Origin: Microbotryum silenes-acaulis
Lineage: Eukaryota > Basidiomycota > Microbotryomycetes > Microbotryales > Microbotryaceae
Length of the DNA stretch: 64,000 nucleotides
Assembly: GCA_003665825.1 (NCBI GenBank)
Contig: QPFY01000003.1
Location: 1-64,000, forward strand
Direction of reading: 5' to 3'
Shown: positions 1 to 12,232 of the stretch, piece after piece
Layout of the letters: each line of letters begins with the position of its first letter
Numbering within the stretch: the first letter of the stretch is position 1
Notes under the pieces: generated by a model
The model's input: the letters and a program-made list of their open reading frames with translations, nothing else
Database searches by the model: none
What the model was told of the DNA's origin: nothing
Program-made: the position numbers and the translations under genes

Positions 1-117
1 GCCCCTGCAGCCTGTGGCCAACACCCACACCGGCGCCATTCCGCTTCCTGTGGCCGCCGACATTTACCCTGACCAGGTAGACCACTCTGAGCCTTCGCTC
101 TCTGGCGCCTCGCGCTG
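1..117 (+). pseudogene. Integrase C-terminal tail (U1, cut by window start)
   Basis: Only the last 39 or so codons of the integrase linker are in the window, ending at the TGA shared by all copies. The first bases differ slightly from other units (an extra c, one base lost), as expected at a poorly resolved contig edge. Confidence 0.7.
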
Positions 118-2117
118 AGCTCCCTGGACCTGTGCCCGCTGCCTCTGACCAAGGCCTGCGCCGTCCCTCCCCGGCCGTGACATCCCTGACCAGGACTCAC
201 GCGCGCCTCCGCCTCTGACCAAGGCTCTCCTATCCCAAACTGGTGACCACTCCGACCGGGATTCCCCAACCTCCTGCGCCTCTGACCAAGGCAGCTCCGA
301 CTCGGCCATCTCCACGCCCTGCCCATCACCGCGACCGGTGGCCCCACGTCCGTTGCCGGCGCCACCCTCGCCCTGCTCGATCCGAATCACCAGACCCCAT
401 TGACCTCTTGCCACGCTCGGGTGATGTTGCGTCCCTCTGCCTTGCGCAGGAATTCCCTGACGACGTTGATGCTGCGCTTCACTCCCCCTCGCCTGTTGCC
501 TACCTCGCCTCTGGCGCCACTGCTCTGCTCGAAACCTCGCCGTCGACCCGACGGAACTGATCGCACCTGCCCGGGACCCTCCTCACTGGCGCGCTGCGAT
601 GGCAACCCCGCAAGCAGACGAGTGGCGTCTCGCTGCCCAGGCCGAATTCGACTCGCTCTCCCGGGATTTTCGGCTTCACACCAATTGATGAGTCCCTCGT
701 GCCTGCAGACTCCAAAGTCCTCGGCTCGCGCTTTGTCTTCCGCACGAAACGCCACACACGGCCACATCAAGTCTTACAAAGGCCGACTGGTTGCTCGTGG
801 TGACTCTCAGCGTTCCGGCATTGATTTCGATGAGACCTTCGCACCCGTCGCTAAGTTCACATCCATTCGCGCACTCCTGGCCCTTGCAGCCGCTCATGGG
901 TACCACGTCCATCAGGCCGACATCGACAAGGCCTATCTCCACGGTAAACTGGACACCCCCTGTACATTCGCGTGCCCGAAGGGATCTACATGCCCGGCAA
1001 GGTCTCCCAACTGCACCGGTCACTCTACGGCTTGCGCCAGGCCGGACGTATCTGGAACGACGAGATCAACTCTGCTTTGTCGGCTCTTGGCTACGTCGCC
1101 ACGGAGTCTGACCACTGCGTTTATGTCCGAACTGTCGGTGATGAGCGCCACTATATCGCGCTCTATGTTGATGACTTGCTCATGATCAGCCCTTCCCTCC
1201 CAGAGATCGAGCGTACCCTCCAGGGCCTTGAGCAGCGCTATGGTGTCAAACGACTTGGTGAGGCGGAATACGTACTTGGTATCCAGATTCGGCGTTCTGC
1301 CGACGGCTCCATCTCCCTCAGTCAAGAGCAATACCTCAAGGACGTCCTCGCTCGTTTCGGCATGTCCGACGCCCACCCTGTCGCCACGCCCATGCAGGCC
1401 GACCTTCGCCTTGAAGTCGAACTCCAGCCTACTCCCTTTCCGGATCGCACTCGGTATCTGCAAGCGATTGGCTCCCTCATGTACGCCTCGACCGGTACTC
1501 GCCCCGACCTGGCCTACACCGTCGGTTACTTGGCTCGGTTCTCTCAGTCCCCGTCTGCTGCTGCCTGGGGCGCTGTCAAGCACGCCTTTCGCTACCTCGC
1601 CGGCACTCTGTCTCACGGCCTACGCTACACCCGCGGGGATCCGGCGCCCTTGGTTGGCTACTCCGACTGCAACTGGGGTGCCTGCGCCATGTCCTCAAAG
1701 TCGACCATGGGGTTACACCTTTGTCTTCGCAGGCGCGGCCGTCTCGTGGTCATCTCGCCTCCAGTCGCGGTTGCCGACTCTACTTGTGACGCCGAGTACC
1801 TGGCCTTGTCGCACGCTGGCAAGGAGGCTATCTTCCTGCGTCAGCTCTTTGGTGAGCTTGGGCTTCCCTCCTCTCGGCCGGTTCTCATCTATGGCGACAA
1901 CCAAGGTGCCAATGCCCTCACCAAGAATCCGGTCTTCCACGCTCGCACTCGGCATATTCGGCTCCGCGAACACTTCATCCGGGATATGGTCTCCCTGGGT
2001 GACATCAGTGTACAGTACATTGCCACCGGCGAGATGACGGCCGATATCTTCACCAAGGCTTTGTCTCGCGACCTGTTCGCTCGGCACCGCGGTCGACTTG
2101 GTGTCTGCACTCCCTGA
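118..2117 (+). pseudogene. RT-RNase H (U1), several one-base indels
   Basis: This is the same protein as the U6 copy, but the frame is broken near 364, 540, 668-680, 750 and 960 (a run of five C instead of six). From 972 the frame is open through YVDD to the stop, apart from a compensated pair of one-base changes near 1712 and 1770 that scrambles part of RNase H. All breaks sit in or beside short homopolymers. Confidence 0.8.
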
Positions 2118-2329
2118 TACTCGAAGTAGGGGGGTGTGAGATTGACAAACTCTTATGTTTCCTTCTCGCATCATGCCTCCTTTTCTTAGTCTCATCTTAC
2201 CTCCTTTTTGGCCTGCCTTCCACACCTAGGCTCTCTCCCTTTCCTGGGCTGGGTCCGTGCGCCTGACAAAGGTGGCAGACCCAGCGCCCTAACCTCACCC
2301 GAGCCAAATGGCTCCGCGCTTCTCTCTCT

Positions 2330-2609
2330 CCTGCTCAAGCAACTTCTTGGTCTGGTCTCCTTGGTCCGTCGATCAGAGCCTTACCACTGCTTGAGCAGGT
2401 GAGCACTACATTTCCTTCTTCCTTTATCTTTACTAGCTATCATAAACTCACTGTAGTGCTTGAGCAGGTGTGTAACAAGCAACTTCTTGGTCTGGTCTCC
2501 TTGGTCCGTCGATCAGAGCCTTACCACTGCTTGAGCAGGTGTGTAACAAGCAACTTCTTGGTCTGGTCTCCTTGGTCCGTCGATCAGAGCCTTACCACTG
2601 CTTGAGCAG
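2330..2609. repeat. 71-bp-type repeats (U1)
   Basis: Three cores as in U6, with one added base in the spacer (cataaactc). Confidence 0.8.
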
Positions 2610-3767
2610 TCGTCGTAACTTCATAGGTAGTGCGTGGAGCATGCGAAATCGCTCCAAAGGTCGCGGTGCGAGTCGAAGGGGTGGCAGCCGGCGTCGGTGT
2701 CGAAATCTCGTCGGCGATGGCGGCCCATTCGGTGATTTCGTCGAGGGACGGGACCGTCCGACCGAACCTCCCTGTGATCACTAAGGAGTTGTCACGATGT
2801 TCGCGTAACATACCTGCGCGGACTTCACGCTTGGCCACGTCGTTCAAGGATTGGTAGAATGCCGTGGCGAGCTGAAGTGCCGAGAGACCGAAGCTTGGGT
2901 TGTCGTGCATGAACGTGCGGTAGCGCGCGCCCATTCGCCGACATGGTCGTACGCCCGAGACGAAGATTGGCGGCACCCATAGAATTCTTCGGCCACCCGG
3001 TCGGCAAACCCAGGGTCCGGCCAACGACGTCCCACTGCCGTCATGAGCGACGTCCAGCAGTGAGGGCGCCTGTCCCGGATCGCGTCCCTCAACTCGTCGA
3101 CGGCCCAATCGTGAGGGGACTGGCGGCGCTGGCGAGACGTCGAACGAGCGAATAGGGTGGCCACGAGCTGGACGACGCGGTCGGTGGTGAACAGTTCGTC
3201 GATTGCGATGTCGCACAAAAGTGAGAGGTACGAGTTCCCGAATGCAGTGAAAGTCACCAACCTTTCCGGGTGATCCCCGGTCCATAAACCCTTCCCGGTC
3301 GGGCAATGTCCCTCTCCAACGAGAGCTAATCACCGCCGGGAAGGGCCGTCCCTGATTTCGCTGTGAGATTCCCCCCCAGGGCACGAGCAAGGGGGTCAGC
3401 GGTAGTGTTGGAGCGTCCCGAAAATTGGTGCGGAGGGACGTCCAGGGGGACCGATCTCACCGGCGTGAACTCCCCCGGCCCGAGCTGCGGCTGGTTCAGT
3501 CAAGCCAGCCCGCGCCGCAGCCGGTTCAGTGGAGTTCTTCAAAAGGTGCTCTACCAATTTCTCCAAGTGCTGAACTCGATGATCGGAGTCGAGGCGTCGA
3601 GCTTCGGATTCTTCGAGGCGAGCTTCGAGCGACATCAGAGCGGCGGCGGTATGGGCCGGTTTTGGCGGTGGGGACTTAAAGGATTCTGGGCGCCCGGCCT
3701 CGTCGTCGCGGAGAGGGCTGATGCTGTCTCCGGCAAAGACGCGCGACGTGTCACGTTCGTCGGCCAT
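2584..3767 (-). pseudogene. Gag-like protein (U1), frameshifted
   Basis: The copy begins at the same ATG (3767) and ends as in U6. G-run and C-run length changes around 3335-3385 put the coiled-coil half and the capsid half in different frames, and an extra C near 3474 disturbs the TEPAAARAG region. Confidence 0.7.
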
Positions 3768-4043
3768 GGCGAGGTTGCGATTCAACGGTCGGCGATTCCG
3801 GGGTGAACGGTGGCGAGGGCGGGATGGCTGGAAGAAAGGGTAGGAGGGAAGAACGCGTTCGCCGTCGGACTCGGTGAAGGAGGTCACGAAAGACAGTGAC
3901 GCGTTCGTGGGGGATGAGTTCGGCAACGGAGAGGAGGCTGACGACTCAGGGTCAGAGAGTGGGTGTGAATGCTCGTCCAGGGCGGGGGACGAAGCGGTTG
4001 TAGAGGTACGGATCGTTGTCGGCAATGCCGAACTTGAAAAAAG

Positions 4044-5238
4044 TGACAGGCGACGTCGGCGAGGATGACGTCGTCTACACGACGAAGGACGGGGGTGTCG
4101 AGGAGTATCGGCTGTGGTGGCAGCAGTCGGCGAGGGAGCGATCGAAGAGGGGTGTCGACCGAAAAGCTCGCGGGAAGTCAAGTATAACGGACTTTATTCC
4201 AACGATCGGCAAGGAGAGGGGGGGGGGGCCAATAAGATGATGAGCGGACCAGGCTCCGGCGGAAGGTGTCCAAACCGAAGGGAGGGACTGCCCAGGCGCC
4301 GAGGGAACTCAGCCAAATCAAACTACTCCAAGAGGTCGCCTCAGGGGTAAAAAGGATTGCTCGCGGGAGCACCGGTAAAAACCCTGAGGCCGCGCCTCAG
4401 CTAGCAAAAAAGATAAAACAAATCGAAAGAAGATTGCGCTCGCAACGCATCGAACCTGCAACCAGCGGGTGCGCGCCCACGCGCCAAACGGCTACACCAC
4501 GACGCCCGCGCGCTGCTTGAAACGAATCCGCCATTGGGTCAAGTCATCGCTACCTGCACACAACCTCGGGGAAGACTTCCTTTGAGTACTGCTGTCAGTG
4601 TACCGCTGTCATCCTGACACTGCACCGTCGCTTCGCGCATTTACCCGTTGCGCAACTCAAGAACGTCATGCAGAAAGTGTCAGGATGACAGCAATACTCG
4701 AAGGAAGCCCCCAAGGCTATATGCGGGTAGAGTTGACTTGACCGGATGCTTGCCTTGTTTCAAGCATCGTCGGCGTGATGGCGTAGGCGTGAGGCGCGTG
4801 GGCGCGCACTCGGTGGTCGAGGGTTCGATGCGCCCAGAGCGCAATCTTCTTTTGGTTTGTTTTATCTTTTTGTTAGCCGAGGCGCGGCTTCAGGGTTTTT
4901 ACCGGTGCTCCCGCGAGCAATCCTTTTTACCCCTGAGGCGACCTCTTGGAGTGGTTGATTTGGCTAAGTCCCCTCTGTGCCTGGAGCAGTCCGTTCCTTT
5001 TTGTCTTAGCACCTTCCCCCGGAGCTTGGTCCGCTCTTCTTGTTTTGTTGCCCTTCCTCTTCTTGTCGATCGTTTGGGAATTAAGTCCGTTATACTTGAT
5101 TTCCTGCGAGCCTCTCGACCGACTCCCCTCCTCGGTTGCTCCTCTGTCGACTGCCGCCGCAACAGCCGACGCTTCCTGAAATCCCCCCCTCGCACCAACG
5201 CGTGTAGACGACGTCATCCCTGCGGACGTCGCCTGTCA
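4044..5238. repeat. Inverted-repeat intergene (U1/U2)
   Basis: Equivalent to 34321-35513. It has the longest G-run of the set (11 G near 4218). Confidence 0.78.
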
Positions 5239-6167
5239 GAAAGGCTTGGTCACTGGGGTGGATTGGGTATATTCAGAGGAGGAGGTTAGGTCCTTCAATT
5301 GCAATGCTTGTCTCGCTTCCAAAGTGCACGCCCTTCCTTTCAGTCGTTCCCAGTCCATTGCGCCTGGCCGTCTGGACCTTGTCCATGTCGACGTTGCCCA
5401 AATGCCTCGAGCCAGCTTCGGCGGTCATCGCTACATGCTTGTGATTGTCGACGACTACACCCGCAAACATTGGTGCATCCTCCTCACTTACAAGAGCGAC
5501 GTCTTTCACCGTCTCCGCGACTGGATTCTTGAGGTAGAGAACACCACGGGTGATCGGGTAAAAACCATTCGCTCTGACAATGGTGGCGAGTTCACTCTGC
5601 ACAACTTTGTCGACTTCTGTTTGACCAAGGGCATCCGTCGCGAACTCACTATTCCATACACGCCTCAACAAAACGGACGTGTTGAACGCACCAATCGGAC
5701 CATCAAAGAGGGTATCCTTGCTTTGCTCTACTCGGCCGGCGCCGATACACGTCTCTGGGCCGAAGCTGCCAAGTACTTCGTGCACTGCAAAAACTTGATG
5801 CCCCATGCGGGCATCCGTGGCGATATTCCCGACACAATATGTACGCACCGGATGTCTCCTCGCTACGTGCCTTTGGCTGCCGCGCTTGGCACTGCCTCCC
5901 CTCGGTTAAGCGCACCGACCTCGACCCCAAGGCCGTGCCACTCATCTTCGTAGGGCTCGACGACCATGCAAAGGCCTATCGCCTCTTCGACCCGGCTACA
6001 CGCAAAATTATCCTCAGTCGCAACGTCGTCTTTCGTGAATCTGAGTTCCCCGCCCTGCAGCCTGTGGCCAACACCACACCGGCGCCATTCCGCTTCCTGT
6101 GGCCGCCGACATTTACCCTGACCAGGTAGACCACTCTGAGCCTTCGCTCTCTGGCGCCTCGCGCTGA
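5239..6167 (+). pseudogene. Integrase (U2), disrupted
   Basis: The DD35E core is intact. Near 5834-5842 the segment that reads tcgctggcatggtgtc in other copies is replaced by aatatgta, which shifts the frame before the C-terminal part. A missing c near 6073 shifts it again. Confidence 0.78.
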
Positions 6168-8167
6168 GCTCCCTGGACCTGTGCCCGCTGCCTCTGACCA
6201 AGGCCTGCGCCGTCCCTCCCCGGCCCGTGACATCCCTGACCAGGACTCACGCGCGCCTCCCGCCTCTGACCAAGGCTCTCCCATATCCCAAACTGGTGAC
6301 CACTCCGACCGGGATTCCCCAACCTCCTGCGCCTCTGACCAAGGCAGCTCCGACTCGGCCATCTCCACGCCCTGCCCATCACCGCGACCGGTGGCCCCAC
6401 GTCCGTTGCCGGCGCCACCCTCGCCTGCTCGATCCGAATCACCAGACCCCATTGACCTCTTGCCACGCTCGGGTGATGTTGCGTCCCTCTGCCTTGCGCA
6501 GGAATTCCCTGACGACGTTGATGCTGCGCTTCACTCCCCCTCGCCTGTTGCCTACCTCGCCTCTGGCGCCACTGCTCTGCTCGAAACCTCGCCCGTCGAC
6601 CCGACGGAACTGATCGCACCTGCCCGGGACCCTCCTCACTGGCGCGCTGCGATGGCAACCCCGCAAGCAGACGAGTGGCGTCTCGCTGCCCAGGCCGAAT
6701 TCGACTCGCTCTCCCGGGATTTCTCGGCCTTCACACCAATTGATGAGTCCCTCGTGCCTGCAGACTCCAAAGTCCTCGGCTCGCGCTTTGTCTTCCGCAC
6801 GAAACGCGACCAACACGGCCACATCAAGTCTTACAAAGGCCGACTGGTTGCTCGTGGTGACTCTCAGCGTTCCGGCATTGATTTCGATGAGACCTTCGCA
6901 CCCGTCGCTAAGTTCACATCCATTCGCGCACTCCTGGCCCTTGCAGCCGCTCATGGGTACCACGTCCATCAGGCCGACATCGACAAGGCCTATCTCCACG
7001 GTAAACTGGACACCCCCTGTACATTCGCGTGCCCGAAGGGATCTACATGCCCGGCAAGGTCCTCCAACTGCACCGGTCACTCTACGGCTTGCGCCAGGCC
7101 GGACGTATCTGGAACGACGAGATCAACTCTGCTTTGTCGGCTCTTGGCTACGTCGCCACGGAGTCTGACCACTGCGTTTATGTCCGAACTGTCGGTGATG
7201 AGCGCCACTATATCGCGCTCTATGTTGATGACTTGCTCATGATCAGCCCTTCCCTCCCAGAGATCGAGCGTACCCTCCAGGGCCTTGAGCAGCGCTATGG
7301 TGTCAAACGACTTGGTGAGGCGGAATACGTACTTGGTATCCAGATTCGGCGTTCTGCCGACGGCTCCATCTCCCTCAGTCAAGAGCAATACCTCAAGGAC
7401 GTCCTCGCTCGTTTCGGCATGTCCGACGCCCACCCTGTCGCCACGCCCATGCAGGCCGACCTTCGCCTTGAAGTCGAACTCCAGCCTACTCCCTTTCCGG
7501 ATCGCACTCGGTATCTGCAAGCGATTGGCTCCCTCATGTACGCCTCGACCGGTACTCGCCCCGACCTGGCCTACACCGTCGGTTACTTGGCTCGGTTCTC
7601 TCAGTCCCCGTCTGCTGCTGCCTGGGGCGCTGTCAAGCACGCCTTTCGCTACCTCGCCGGCACTCTGTCTCACGGCCTACACCCGCGGGGATCCGGCGCC
7701 CTTGGTTGGCTACTCCGACTGCAACTGGGGTGCCTGCGCCATGTCCTCAAAGTCGACCATGGGTTACACCTTTGTCTTCGCAGGCGCGGCCGTCTCGTGG
7801 TCATCTCGCCTCCAGTCGCGGTTGCCGACTCTACTTGTGACGCCGAGTACCTGGCCTTGTCGCACGCTGGCAAGGAGGCTATCTTCCTGCGTCAGCTCTT
7901 TGGTGAGCTTGGGCTTCCCTCCTCTCGGCCGGTTCTCATCTATGGCGACAACCAAGGTGCCAATGCCCTCACCAAAATCCGGTCTTCCACGCTCGCACTC
8001 GGCATATTCGGCTCCGCGAACACTTCATCCGGGATATGGTCTCCCTGGGTGACATCAGTGTACAGTACATTGCCACCGGCGAGATGACGGCCGATATCTT
8101 CACCAAGGCTTTGTCTCGCGACCTGTTCGCTCGGCACCGCGGTCGACTTGGTGTCTGCACTCCCTGA
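6168..8167 (+). pseudogene. RT-RNase H (U2), frameshifted
   Basis: The five-C run at 7012-7016 (six in intact copies) breaks the frame before the YVDD box. A five-base loss within ctacgctac near 7678 and single-base losses near 7817 and 7974 break RNase H. Confidence 0.82.
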
Positions 8168-8390
8168 TACTCGAAGTAGGGGGGGTGTGAGATTGACAAA
8201 CTCTTATGTTTCCTTCTCGCATCATGCCTCCTTTTCTTAGTCTCATCTTACCTCCTTTTTTTGGCCTGCCTTCCACACCTAGGCTCTCTCCCTTTCCTGG
8301 GCTGGGTCCGTGCGCCTGACAAAGGTGGCAGACCCAGCCGCGCGCTCACCCGAGCCAAATGGCTCCGCGCTTCTCTCTCTCCTGCTCAAG

Positions 8391-8659
8391 CAACTTCTTG
8401 GTCTGGTCTCCTTGGTCCGTCGATCAGAGCCTTACCACTGCTTGAGCAGGTGAGCACTACATTTCCTTCTTCCTTTATCTTTACTAGCTATCATAACTCA
8501 CTGTAGTGCTTGAGCAGGTGTGTAACAAGCAACTTCTTGGTCTGGTCTCCTTGGTCCGTCGATCAGAGCCTTACCACTGCTTGAGCAGGTGTGTAACAAG
8601 CAACTTCTTGGTCTGGTCTCCTTGGTCCGTCGATCAGAGCCTTACCACTGCTTGAGCAG
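8391..8659. repeat. 71-bp-type repeats (U2)
   Basis: Three cores. The LTR-like stretch upstream has two extra T in a T-run near 8260. Confidence 0.8.
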
Positions 8660-9816
8660 TCGTCGTAACTTCATAGGTAGTGCGTGGAGCATGCGAAATC
8701 GCTCCAAAGGTCGCGGTGCGAGTCGAAGGGGTGGCAGCCGGCGTCGGTGTCGAAATCTCGTCGGCGATGGCGGCCCATTCGGTGATTTCGTCGAGGGACG
8801 GGACCGTCCGACCGAACCTCCCTGTGATCACTAAGGAGTTGTCACGATGTTCGCGTAACATACCTGCGCGGACTTCACGCTTGGCCACGTCGTTCAAGGA
8901 TTGGTAGAATGCCGTGGCGAGCTGAAGTGCCGAGAGACCGAAGCTTGGGTTGTCGTGCATGAACGTGCGGTAGCGCGCGCGCCATTCGCCGACATGGTCG
9001 TACGCCCGAGACGAAGATTGGCGGCACCCATAGAATTCTTCGGCCACCCGGTCGGCAAACCCAGGGTCCGGCCAACGACGTCCCACTGCCGTCATGAGCG
9101 ACGTCCAGCAGTGAGGGCGCCTGTCCCGGATCGCGTCCCTCAACTCGTCGACGGCCCAATCGTGAGGGGACTGGCGGCGCTGGCGAGACGTCGAACGAGC
9201 GAATAGGGTGGCCACGAGCTGGACGACGCGGTCGGTGGTGAACAGTTCGTCGATTGCGATGTCGCACAAAAGTGAGAGGTACGAGTTCCCGAATGCAGTG
9301 AAAGTCACCAACCTTTCCGGGTGATCCCCGGTCCATAACCCTTCCCGGTCGGGCAATGTCCCTCTCCAACGAGAGCTAATCACCGCCGGGAAGGGCCGTC
9401 CCTGATTTCGCTGTGAGATTCCCCCCAGGGGCACGAGCAAGGGGGTCAGCGGTAGTGTTGGAGCGTCCCGAAAATTGGTGCGGAGGGACGTCCAGGGGGA
9501 CCGATCTCACCGGCGTGAACTCCCCGGCCCGAGCTGCGGCTGGTTCAGTCAAGCCAGCCCGCGCCGCAGCCGGTTCAGTGGAGTTCTTCAAAAGGTGCTC
9601 TACCAATTTCTCCAAGTGCTGAACTCGATGATCGGAGTCGAGGCGTCGAGCTTCGGATTCTTCGAGGCGAGCTTCGAGCGACATCAGAGCGGCGGCGGTA
9701 TGGGCCGGTTTTGGCGGTGGGGACTTAAAGGATTCTGGGCGCCCGGCCTCGTCGTCGCGGAGAGGGCTGATGCTGTCTCCGGCAAAGACGCGCGACGTGT
9801 CACGTTCGTCGGCCAT
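8634..9816 (-). pseudogene. Gag-like protein (U2), frameshifted
   Basis: The frame is split at a six-C run (9420-9425; seven in the intact U4 and U6) and at a three-G run near 9388. Both halves are otherwise as in U6. Confidence 0.7.
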
Positions 9817-10092
9817 GGCGAGGTTGCGATTCAACGGTCGGCGATTCCGGGGTGAACGGTGGCGAGGGCGGGATGGCTGGAAGAAAGGGTAGGAGGGAAG
9901 AACGCGTTCGCCGTCGCTCGTCTGAAAGGAGGTCACGAAAGACAGTGACGCGTTCGTGGGGGATGAGTTCGGCAACGGAGAGGAGGCTGACGACTCAGGG
10001 TCAGAGAGTGGGTGTGAATGCTCGTCCAGGGCGGGGGACGAAGCGGTTGTAGAGGTACGGATCGTTGTCGGCAATGCCGAACTTGAAAAAAG

Positions 10093-11283
10093 TGACAGGC
10101 GACGTCGGCGAGGATGACGTCGTCTACACGACGAAGGACGGGGGTGTCGAGGAGTATCGGCTGTGGTGGCAGCAGTCGGCGAGGGAGCGATCGAAGAGGG
10201 GTGTCGACCGAAAAGCTCGCGGGAAGTCAAGTATAACGGACTTTATTCCAACGATCGGCAAGGAGAGGGGGGGGGGCCAATAAGATGATGAGCGGACCAG
10301 GCTCCGGCGGAAGGTGTCCAAACCGAAGGGAGGGACTGCCCAGGCGCCGAGGGAACTCAGCCAAATCAAACTACTCCAAGAGGTCGCCTCAGGGGTAAAA
10401 AGGATTGCTCGCGGGAGCACCGGTAAAAACCCTGAGGCCGCGCCTCAGCTAGCAAAAAAGATAAAACAAATCGAAAGAAGATTGCGCTCGCAACGCATCG
10501 AACCTGCAACCAGCGGGTGCGCGCCCACGCGCCAAACGGCTACACCACGACGCCCGCGCTGCTTGAAACGAATCCGCCATTGGGTCAAGTCATCGCTACC
10601 TGCACACAACCTCGGGGAAGACTTCCTTTGAGTACTGCTGTCAGTGTACCGCTGTCATCCTGACACTGCAACCGTCGCTTCGCGCATTTACCCGTTGCGC
10701 AACTCAAGAACGTCATGCAGAAAGTGTCAGGATGACAGCAATACTCGAAGGAAGCCCCCAAGGCTATATGCGGGTAGAGTTGACTTGACCGGATGCTTGC
10801 CTTGTTTCAAGCATCGTCGGCGTGATGGCGTAGGCGTGAGGCGCGTGGGCGCGCACTCGGTGGTCGAGGGTTCGATGCGCCCAGAGCGCAATCTTCTTTT
10901 GGTTTGTTTTATCTTTTTGTTAGCCGAGGCGCGGCTTCAGGGTTTTTACCGGTGCTCCGCGAGCAATCCTTTTTACCCCTGAGGCGACCTCTTGGAGTGG
11001 TTGATTTGGCTAAGTCCCCTCTGTGCCTGGAGCAGTCCGTTCCTTTTTGTCTTAGCACCTTCCCCGGAGCTTGGTCCGCTCTTCTTGTTTTGTTGCCCTT
11101 CCTCTTCTTGTCGATCGTTTGGGAATTAAGTCCGTTATACTTGATTTCCTGCGAGCCTCTCGACCGACTCCCCTCCTCGGTTGCTCCTCTGTCGACTGCC
11201 GCCGCAACAGCCGACGCTTCCTGAAATCCCCCCCTCGCACCAACGCGTGTAGACGACGTCATCCCTGCGGACGTCGCCTGTCA
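10093..11283. repeat. Inverted-repeat intergene (U2/U3)
   Basis: Equivalent to 34321-35513, with single-base losses near 10957 and 11064. Confidence 0.78.
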
Positions 11284-12219
11284 GAAAGGCTTGGTCACTG
11301 GGGTGGATTGGGTATATTCAGAGGAGGAGGTTAGGTCCTTCAATTGCAATGCTTGTCTCGCTTCCAAAGTGCACGCCCTTCCTTTCAGTCGTTCCCAGTC
11401 CATTGCGCCTGGCCGTCTGGACCTTGTCCATGTCGACGTTGCCCAAATGCCTCGAGCCAGCTTCGGCGGTCATCGCTACATGCTTGTGATTGTCGACGAC
11501 TACACCCGCAAACATTGGTGCATCCTCCTCACTTACAAGAGCGACGTCTTTCACCGTCTCCGCGACTGGATTCTTGAGGTAGAGAACACCACGGGTGATC
11601 GGGTAAAAACCATTCGCTCTGACAATGGTGGCGAGTTCACTCTGCACAACTTTGTCGACTTCTGTTTGACCAAGGGCATCCGTCGCGAACTCACTATTCC
11701 ATACACGCCTCAACAAAACGGACGTGTTGAACGCACCAATCGGACCATCAAAGAGGGTATCCTTGCTTTGCTCTACTCGGCCGGCGCCGATACACGTCTC
11801 TGGGCCGAAGCTGCCAAGTACTTCGTGCACTGCAAAAACTTGATGCCCCATGCGGGCATCCGTGGCGATATTCCCGACACTCGCTGGCATGGTGTCGCAC
11901 CGGATGTCTCCTCGCTACGTGCCTTTGGCTGCCGCGCTTGGCACTGCCTCCCCTCGGTTAAGCGCACCGACCTCGACCCAAGGCCGTGCCACTCATCTTC
12001 GTAGGGCTCGACGACCATGCAAAGGCCTATCGCCTCTTCGACCCGGCTACACGCAAAATTATCCTCAGTCGCAACGTCGTCTTTCGTGAATCTGAGTTCC
12101 CCGCCCTGCAGCCTGTGGCCAACACCCACACCGGCGCCATTCCGCTTCCTGTGGCCGCCGACATTTACCCTGACCAGGTAGACCACTCTGAGCCTTCGCT
12201 CTCTGGCGCCTCGCGCTGA
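11284..12219 (+). pseudogene. Integrase (U3), one frameshift
   Basis: The copy is intact through DD35E. One C is missing in the ccccaagg run near 11979, which shifts the last 80 or so codons. Confidence 0.82.
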
Positions 12220-12232
12220 GCTCCCTGGACCT